A stretch of DNA of 16,461 nt from Neisseriales bacterium (GTDB taxonomy: Bacteria > Pseudomonadota > Gammaproteobacteria > Burkholderiales > UBA11063): contig SSGY01000143.1 of assembly GCA_008017145.1 (NCBI GenBank), positions 1-16,461 on the forward strand, given 5' to 3'. Under the pieces are notes generated by a model. The model ran no database searches. It was not told the origin of the DNA and worked only from the letters and a program-made list of their open reading frames with translations. The position numbers and the translations under genes are program-made. Of this stretch, positions 7,274 to 13,323 are shown in pieces; position 1 is the first letter of the stretch; every line of letters begins with the position of its first letter.

Positions 7274-10200
7274 CTATTGTGGTTGCTGAACACAATATAT
7301 TTGTTTTTTACTTCCACTACAACTTGCGGTGCTTCCAGTAAAATAACCAGAATTACTAGTTCCCAAAGTTCCAACGGATGTTAATTTTGGAGAACCTAGT
7401 CTTCCAGCTTGGAGGAATGAGCTACTAGACCAGTTAGAGCAATTATATGATGAATCTACATCCCAACTACTGTTAAAGCCCGTCCACACACCATCAGCAC
7501 CTGTATTGGTATCAATCGCATTCACTAAACTATAGTTTGCTGGAACACTAGGCTTACCTGTTGCAGCAGATAAATAAAATAACACTTGACCTGCTGTATT
7601 ATAATAGTTTTGATTCCCGGCAAAAAGCGAAGATATGTTTCGGAGTTCAGTAGCAACCAACGGTTTATATGTGCTACCATCCATTGGTATGTTAACCGTT
7701 TTTGCACTAGTGCATGCACTGTCTAAATTAGTTAAGCCAGTACCACCAGCTCCAAAATCAGCACCAAATGTACTGGACGTTACAAATATTTTTAATGCTG
7801 AACGGAAACTCGTAACTACATGATTACTAGGATAAATTGATGAATCTAATGAATTTCCAAATGAGTCTTTTATATTCGCTGGACTAGTTAAAATAATACG
7901 ATAATAGTATCCGCTAGTTAGTTGACTCAAAGTTAAATCATATTCAGTTGAACTCACTACGCTTCCTGTAAAAGTTGGCGCTCCTGAGCTAGAAAAGTCT
8001 ACTCCATTTGTAGATGCCTCAATTTTAAAATTACCATTAAATGTACTTGTATCTAACGCTCTAGAGAAGTAAATTTTACCAATGACCCCATATATTTTCG
8101 TGGAAGTATTGCTATTTCCTCCGATACCTGTGCCTGATGTTGGTGTAACATTAGTTATCGTTGGTGCAGCAAGCATGTTAAATGTGTAGCTTGGCACAAT
8201 TACTCCGCTGTCAGATGTTCCAGTAATCGTGAATGTGCCGCTAGTATTAGCTGGAGTTGTTACATTAATAACTTTACTACGCGTATTACTATCCAATGTG
8301 AATTTACTGGGCGTAACAGTAACCCCAGCAGGTGGTGTTAAAGTGATATTGGTATTTGGAGCTGAACCATCACTAAAAGTCAAAGTAATCGATTCAGTTT
8401 TTCCAGGCGTGTGAGCATTATTTGCTGGTGCTACACTATAGCTTAGCATTGCACTGGTGTTACTCCAAAATGGCACTATTCCTGATATTTGTGAATAGAT
8501 ACTTGCACCTGATTTGCCTGTAATGGTTATATTTTCTGGTGCATCAAGCGTGCCATCGCTATTGATTTTAACTCTGCGCAATGACGTATTGGATGCGCTA
8601 ACTGTGTTATTATCACCATAATATAGGTAATTAGTCCCATTTATGTTGATATTGCGTATAAAGCGCGCTCCTTGTAGTTTGTCGGAAGTCGTCAACGTTT
8701 TTGGGTTTAGAGCACTATTAGAACCTAATTGAAGAGTAAAGCTTCCACTTTCAATACTACCAGTTGAAGATAATGTAACACTTCCAATACTAAAAGAGCT
8801 ATTTGGTACAGTCGTGTTGGTATCTGCACGAACAATATACAAATAATTTTTATTGTTTATCGTAACAACTTCAACACCTCTTAAGTTATCAAAACTAGGT
8901 TTCACACCATTCACGACGGTGTTAGTAGTAGGTACTTCAGTAACCATGCTACAATTTCCTTTGCCATTTGTGGTATCCCACAGCCCATTACTACTTAGTC
9001 TGCACCAAACAAGATCATATTTATCAACTACACCATTCATTTGTGCCATGTAAACATTATTTCCAAAGACTGCAATTTGCTGGTTATTTGAGTTATTAGG
9101 AACCTGAGCTGTGGATGCACTCGTGTTTTCCCATGATTCATTCCCGTCAACACGACTGTCCCAAGTACCGTCTACTGGGTTAAGCAATGCTTTAGTCATT
9201 AAGGATGAACCTGCGTTAGTATTGGACATTATTAAATAATTATTTCCGTTAACTGTAGCTGTGCGGTTATACGTTTGTGCAGTTCCAGCACCATAGTTTG
9301 GACAGCCATTGAACGTTCCATTTGCAAGTAGATTACAACCAACTATTCCATAAGTATTATTCCGTGAAACATAAGCATGGAGATAGCCACGAGAATCTTT
9401 AAATATTGAAATTGAGTTTTTTACATTACTGTCTAAGTGGTTATATGTTCCGTCACTACCTTGTGTTCCTGCACCAGTAATGCTGCAATTTAAACCCTTG
9501 CCATCGGCAGAAACATCACAGAGGTTAAATCCGCTTGTAGATGCGCTATTGGTCAAAAATACTTTGAGTTCATTACTATTATAATTAAACGATAATGAGT
9601 TAGAAACTTGGCTAATTTTGTGGTTTTGTTGGTCGGTGTATTCTGCTTTTACCAACATAATCAAATTGCCAGCTTCAGCTTGGGTTGGTGTGTAGGTAAT
9701 ATCAAAGCTACAATTAGAGCCATTTTGTATAGTTGAGCATGTATTATGCGTGATGGTAAAGATATTTGTCCTTAGTTGACTGCTATTGCTAATTACAATA
9801 TTGCTAAGCGGATAATTATTTAGTGTGCTTAATGTAACAGTTGCAGTTCGGCTTTCACCAACCATAGTATCTACCATCGTGCCTAAATTGGGTGCATTGA
9901 TTGCAATTGCAGGATTAGTATGTGCAGCTGGAATGAAGCCTAATTTTGTACTGACAGTTCGATTGTTTGTGCCATCATTGTAGGATACTTGAATATTTGA
10001 GACACTGTTGCTAGGTAATGTGCTGTTAATCTTGACACTAAATGTGCAACTATTTCCTGGTGTGATAGTGCTGCCACAAGTGCCTGGAGAAAGTGTATTT
10101 TCTTCATTATTAGATGCATTATAAGCTAGGTAAATACCTGTTACAGATTGGTTTCCATTGTTAAGAATAGTAAATTGTGTAGAAATAGTTCCATTTGCTG

Positions 10201-10972
10201 GTGACTGAATATTACTTTCCCCTGAGAGAAGTAAATTTCCGATATTACCACTAACTACTCCGATTGGCACATTAAGATTATTAAAATGATCTGAACTTAG
10301 ATTTAGATCAAAACTATTACTACTAGTAAGTTGACCAGATACCATTGCGGTACATTCATTGTTATTGGCACAATGCAGCGCGGAATTTAAGTTATTTTTA
10401 TCGCTACCTACATCATTGATCCCAACTTGAGCATCTTTAAGGTAAGTTTGTTTGCTACGAACAGGTACTGCAACGCTAAACTCCCGTCCGCTTCCACTCA
10501 TAATTGGGGCATCAAAATTACTATAGAAAATTTGTCCATTTTCATTGTCGCGGTTTGAATAACTGATTAATTGTTGTGCTTTTAATATTTCACCAGCGGC
10601 GTTGGCTGTGGCAGATAATTCAAAATAACCATTTTGGTATTGGTTTGTCAAATGTAGATCTAAACGACAGCTAGAGTGTGCTGCGACATTCTGACATTTC
10701 GTCGAATTAATACTAATTCCGTGTTTATCTTGGCTGCTATCTCCGATTGTGAGCACGGGGCTTAACACATGATTTGAATCATTGGTTAATAGCAGACTAA
10801 AAGATGAATCACTCCCGCTAAGAGTTGGAACCGTAGTTACATAACTAAGGGCTAGTGATGATACTTCTTGTGTAGGTTGTTTATTGTTATTATTTTCTGG
10901 GCTAGAATTTATTCCAGAATTACAAGCACTAAGAATAAGAGTTAATATAATTATTGATAATACTTTTTTCAT
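7274..10972 (-). CDS. Large multidomain lipoprotein with C-terminal DUF1554 domain
   Basis: A 1232-residue predicted lipoprotein; lipobox LSAC with lipidated Cys17. Residues about 40-465 hold four Ig-like modules marked by Cys pairs 93/102, 201/207, 299/309 and 412/421, co-linear with the neighbouring lipoprotein. Residues about 466-830 form a propeller-like region with repeated 'C..l..nG....C' units (Cys 485/496, 546/557, 657/674) and strands such as NYLYIVRA and NYLYYGDN. Ig-like sequence follows (840-935), then a Big_5/SbsA-like domain (about 938-1055; IYFSRALD ... YYRIILTSP). Residues 1059-1232 look like DUF1554, known from Leptospira lipoproteins and related to C-type-lectin/endostatin-like folds: LKIFVTSSTF start, WTGF and CSNWSS, Cys 1087, 1178, 1218 and 1227, and a KKQIYCV end. 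The start has AGAGGAAA. It is probably a cell-surface binding protein; the ligand is unknown. Confidence 0.85.
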   Translation of the reverse strand: MKKVLSIIILTLILSACNSGINSSPENNNNKQPTQEVSSLALSYVTTVPTLSGSDSSFSLLLTNDSNHVLSPVLTIGDSSQDKHGISINSTKCQNVAAHSSCRLDLHLTNQYQNGYFELSATANAAGEILKAQQLISYSNRDNENGQIFYSNFDAPIMSGSGREFSVAVPVRSKQTYLKDAQVGINDVGSDKNNLNSALHCANNNECTAMVSGQLTSSNSFDLNLSSDHFNNLNVPIGVVSGNIGNLLLSGESNIQSPANGTISTQFTILNNGNQSVTGIYLAYNASNNEENTLSPGTCGSTITPGNSCTFSVKINSTLPSNSVSNIQVSYNDGTNNRTVSTKLGFIPAAHTNPAIAINAPNLGTMVDTMVGESRTATVTLSTLNNYPLSNIVISNSSQLRTNIFTITHNTCSTIQNGSNCSFDITYTPTQAEAGNLIMLVKAEYTDQQNHKISQVSNSLSFNYNSNELKVFLTNSASTSGFNLCDVSADGKGLNCSITGAGTQGSDGTYNHLDSNVKNSISIFKDSRGYLHAYVSRNNTYGIVGCNLLANGTFNGCPNYGAGTAQTYNRTATVNGNNYLIMSNTNAGSSLMTKALLNPVDGTWDSRVDGNESWENTSASTAQVPNNSNNQQIAVFGNNVYMAQMNGVVDKYDLVWCRLSSNGLWDTTNGKGNCSMVTEVPTTNTVVNGVKPSFDNLRGVEVVTINNKNYLYIVRADTNTTVPNSSFSIGSVTLSSTGSIESGSFTLQLGSNSALNPKTLTTSDKLQGARFIRNININGTNYLYYGDNNTVSASNTSLRRVKINSDGTLDAPENITITGKSGASIYSQISGIVPFWSNTSAMLSYSVAPANNAHTPGKTESITLTFSDGSAPNTNITLTPPAGVTVTPSKFTLDSNTRSKVINVTTPANTSGTFTITGTSDSGVIVPSYTFNMLAAPTITNVTPTSGTGIGGNSNTSTKIYGVIGKIYFSRALDTSTFNGNFKIEASTNGVDFSSSGAPTFTGSVVSSTEYDLTLSQLTSGYYYRIILTSPANIKDSFGNSLDSSIYPSNHVVTSFRSALKIFVTSSTFGADFGAGGTGLTNLDSACTSAKTVNIPMDGSTYKPLVATELRNISSLFAGNQNYYNTAGQVLFYLSAATGKPSVPANYSLVNAIDTNTGADGVWTGFNSSWDVDSSYNCSNWSSSSFLQAGRLGSPKLTSVGTLGTSNSGYFTGSTASCSGSKKQIYCVQQPQ

Positions 10973-11027
10973 TTTTTTCCTCTATTATCGATATATCTAA
11001 ATAGATTTATCTACTTTATTATGCACA

Positions 11028-11081
11028 ATTATAAGTGATGAATTAAGCTTAACGATATAGACGAAAACGCATATAGCTTAT
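11028..11081 (-). promoter_or_regulatory. Promoter of the DUF1554 lipoprotein gene with shared 30-bp box
   Basis: A perfect -10 TATAAT (minus strand, 11033-11028) lies exactly 18 bp downstream of the second copy of the 30-bp box (11052-11081). The twelve bases ACGATATAGACG and the seven bases GCTTAT plus the preceding ATA are kept; the central TTTT of the other copy is AAAA here, and two further positions differ. No -35 consensus is present where the box sits. Predicted start is near 11021, giving a leader of about 49 nt. Identical box-to--10 spacing in both copies argues for a functional element rather than a chance repeat. Confidence 0.68.
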
Positions 11082-11095
11082 GCAAAAATGCATAA
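11078..11095. repeat. Perfect 7-bp dyad next to the shared box
   Basis: TTATGCA, four A, TGCATAA: perfect seven-base arms overlapping the outer edge of the box upstream of the DUF1554 lipoprotein gene. The other box copy has only a degenerate counterpart here (CTTAT, then AAAAATG is kept, but the arms do not pair). It is centred about 53 bp before the -10, a plausible place for a second regulator dimer. Confidence 0.5.
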
Positions 11096-11235
11096 CGAAA
11101 AATAATTTTGATCTACTTATTGTGATGTAAAGTAATATTAACCTGACTAACGCTTAATTCTAAGATAAGTGGATTACTGCTTAATAACGTTATATTTCAG
11201 CATATTACACATAAATCCACATCAGGAGTTTATTA

Positions 11236-11334
11236 GTGTTGAGATTATTAATAGCACCGAAAATTAGTATCAAAAATAACATTATCCCCAAAATATGCTT
11301 TCATGTAGAACCTATGCAACTGATAGATTTCTGA
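11236..11334 (+). CDS. Possible short leader ORF upstream of the efflux transporter
   Basis: A 32-codon frame starting at GTG 11236 and ending at TGA 11332-11334. AGGAG lies seven bases before the GTG, a far better ribosome binding site than that of the transporter itself. The predicted peptide starts MLRLLIAPKIS and contains no recognised motif. Its stop codon lies 10 bp before a perfect 9-bp dyad and 90 bp before the transporter start. This is the layout of a regulatory leader peptide, but a 32-codon frame can occur by chance and there is no independent support for translation. Confidence 0.3.
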   Translation: MLRLLIAPKISIKNNIIPKICFHVEPMQLIDF

Positions 11335-11344
11335 TATTTATAGT

Positions 11345-11368
11345 TTGGTTAATTTCCCCATTAACCAA
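11345..11368 (+). promoter_or_regulatory. Perfect 9-bp inverted repeat before the transporter: operator or hairpin
   Basis: TTGGTTAAT, loop TTCCCC, ATTAACCAA: nine paired bases with no mismatch, 55 bp upstream of the transporter start. A TATAGT hexamer (11339-11344) abuts its left arm, so if that is the -10, the dyad covers the transcription start and would be an ideal repressor operator (TetR/MarR-like). Alternatively it is an RNA hairpin in a leader transcribed from further upstream. No T-run follows, so it is not an intrinsic terminator. Confidence 0.55.
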
Positions 11369-11423
11369 TTCCATGGTAAAATCACTGTTCTTCGTAATAA
11401 ACCTACAAAAAGCAATAACAAAA

Positions 11424-12620
11424 ATGAAACAAATACCTCTTAGCTTTCAATTAGTAATCATACTAGTTTGGGCGCTACCACAAATGTCAACCGATATTTA
11501 CCTTCCTTCTATGCCAGCTATGGCAAGCTACTTCCATACCAGCATTAGTATGATTCAATACACCATTTTCTTTTATACAGTCGGTTTCAGCCTAGGTGCT
11601 CTATTTTTTGGCCCAATTTCTGATCGTATTGGTCGCAGACCTGTAATTTTATGGAGTCTAGTAATCGCCGCAATTGGTAGTTTAATTGCAATGGTGGCAA
11701 CTAGCCTAGATATCTTATTTGCTGCTCGCTTTATTCAAGGAATTGCGCTGGTTGGAGTTGGTTCAACCATGCGTGCTGTCACTAAAGATGTTTGTCCAGA
11801 TAAACAGGAAATGGCTCGCTTTGGCGCTGTTTTAGGCATTGTTATTCCGATTGCAGCAGCAATTGCTCCCGTAATTGGTGGTTATATTGAGCACTATTTC
11901 TACTGGCGGATAAGCTTTGCTTTTTTATTGGTATATATCTTGATTTTCTTGGTTTATACTATTAAAGCTCTACCAGAAACCAATAATGATCGCTTGGAAC
12001 GTCCATTGAAATATATGCTTGTTGACTACAAAGAAGTTTTAACAAACGGATTATTTTTTCGTTATAATGCGATCACTGCATTTGCGTTATGTTCGATGTT
12101 TGCTTACGTCACTATCTCGCCTTACATCCTGCAAGTTAAAGTTGGTCTTTCACCAGAACAATTTGGTTATACTAATTTAATCATTGCCGCAACACTAGTA
12201 ATTTCAAGCTATGTAAACAGCAAAATGATCTATCATCGCGGAATTGATAAGATGTTACAGCTAGGGGTAAGATTATTAGGTATAGCAGGAATCCTCTTCC
12301 TCATTGGCGGTATTTTTAATTTTGTAAATCTCTATACTATAATAATTCCATTAATTATCCTTATTTGTGGATGTGGATTTATTTATCCCAATGCTAGCGC
12401 AGGTGGATTAAGTTTATTTAGCAAAAGTGCTGGTACTGCTGGTGCAATTTATGCATGCATTCAAATGCTAGGTGGTGCAGCGGGAAGTGGGATGATCTCT
12501 TTCATGACTCATTATGGACAGCCACAGGAGTGTTTGGGAATCCTAATTATTTTGCAGGGAATCGTGGGCGTAATATTTACCCGCCAGTTACTTCGTAAAA
12601 ATCAAACGTTTACTGAATAA
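11424..12620 (+). CDS. MFS drug efflux transporter, Bcr/CflA-like (DHA1)
   Basis: A 398-residue, twelve-helix inner-membrane transporter of the major facilitator superfamily. The first helix carries TDIYLPSMPAM (residues 23-33) with acidic Asp24, typical of Bcr/CflA proton-coupled drug exporters. Motif A is GPISDRIGRRP (63-73), and the fifth-helix antiporter motif C appears as PIAAAIAPVIGG (142-153), followed by WRISFAF. The frame is open back to an ATG at 11295, but I choose 11424 (MKQIPLS) because the family's first helix begins about ten residues after the start; the upstream extension would cross the inverted repeat. No clear ribosome binding site precedes 11424. It probably forms an operon with cutC, 19 bp downstream. 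The substrate is unknown. Confidence 0.9.
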   Translation: MKQIPLSFQLVIILVWALPQMSTDIYLPSMPAMASYFHTSISMIQYTIFFYTVGFSLGALFFGPISDRIGRRPVILWSLVIAAIGSLIAMVATSLDILFAARFIQGIALVGVGSTMRAVTKDVCPDKQEMARFGAVLGIVIPIAAAIAPVIGGYIEHYFYWRISFAFLLVYILIFLVYTIKALPETNNDRLERPLKYMLVDYKEVLTNGLFFRYNAITAFALCSMFAYVTISPYILQVKVGLSPEQFGYTNLIIAATLVISSYVNSKMIYHRGIDKMLQLGVRLLGIAGILFLIGGIFNFVNLYTIIIPLIILICGCGFIYPNASAGGLSLFSKSAGTAGAIYACIQMLGGAAGSGMISFMTHYGQPQECLGILIILQGIVGVIFTRQLLRKNQTFTE

Positions 12621-12639
12621 ATCAGATTGAGAATATAAA

Positions 12640-13323
12640 ATGTTAATTGAAATAATTGCCACTAACCTCGATGAAGCGATTAATGCTGAACGCTATGGCG
12701 CAGATCGGCTTGAACTGATCCATGATTTTGAGCTAGGTGGCTTATCACCTCAACTAGAATTAGCTCGCGAAGTGTGTGCCGCAGTTAATATTCCCGTTAA
12801 TGTGATGGTGCGTCCACATGGTGAAAATTTTATTCATACATCACAGCATATGACCACTATTTTACACGAGATTGATTATTTACTAAGCAATACCAAAGTT
12901 AGTTCAATTGTTTTTGGCTCGTTAACGGAAAATAACGTCATCAACATTAAACAGCTGGAAGAAGTCATCAGACTATTAGAAAACTCTGCAGTTGGTTTAA
13001 CTTTTCATCGTGCAATCGACGTTAGCCATGACGTAGTTGCCGCTTATCAAGAATTACAAAACTACGTACCACACCTGACTCGGGTACTATCCTCTGGTGG
13101 TAAGCAAAGCGCCCCTGAGGGTGCAGCACAATTAGCTATAATGCAGCAAGATAGTCGTGGCGTAATTTTGCTTGCTGGCGCAGGAATCACTCCTGATAAC
13201 GCAGCAAATTTAGTTCGTGCAACCAAAGTTAGCGAAATTCACCTTGGCACTGGTGTCAGAACCAATGGTAAATTAGATCAAAGTAAATTTGAAATATTAA
13301 AAAATAACCTGATTAATTTATAG
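12640..13323 (+). CDS. cutC: CutC family protein (putative copper homeostasis)
   Basis: A 227-residue cytosolic protein of the CutC family, a TIM-barrel fold. Matching blocks in order: YGADRLEL (19-26), GGLSPQ, NVMVRPHGENF, FGSLTENN, LTFHRAID, RVLSSGGKQSAPEG, LLAGAGITPDN and the C-terminal EIHLGTGVR. E. coli CutC was first linked to copper tolerance, but the biochemical activity is unsettled, so the copper role should be taken as family lore. The ribosome binding site is weak (GAGAA). It follows the efflux gene by 19 bp and its last six bases overlap the end of recD on the other strand. Confidence 0.93.
   Translation: MLIEIIATNLDEAINAERYGADRLELIHDFELGGLSPQLELAREVCAAVNIPVNVMVRPHGENFIHTSQHMTTILHEIDYLLSNTKVSSIVFGSLTENNVINIKQLEEVIRLLENSAVGLTFHRAIDVSHDVVAAYQELQNYVPHLTRVLSSGGKQSAPEGAAQLAIMQQDSRGVILLAGAGITPDNAANLVRATKVSEIHLGTGVRTNGKLDQSKFEILKNNLINL

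Larger units (their letters stand above)
10973..11423. other. Divergent intergenic region between lipoprotein and efflux genes
   Basis: About 450 bp without a recognised gene. From left to right it holds the 49-nt leader and promoter of the DUF1554 lipoprotein gene, a 7-bp dyad at 11078-11095, about 140 bp of AT-rich DNA (11096-11235) in which I see nothing definite, a possible 32-codon ORF with a strong ribosome binding site (11236-11334), and a 9-bp dyad (11345-11368) before the transporter start. It separates two divergent transcription units. Confidence 0.6.

Noticed and set aside
7525..9053. Several 60-70-codon frames on both strands inside the DUF1554 lipoprotein gene
   Set aside because: All overlap a convincing long coding sequence, lack recognisable motifs and reflect its Thr/Asn/Ser-rich codon pattern.
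11295..11423. Upstream ATG giving the efflux transporter a 43-residue N-terminal extension
   Set aside because: Bcr/CflA-type proteins begin their first helix about ten residues after the start. The extension crosses the perfect inverted repeat and has no ribosome binding site.
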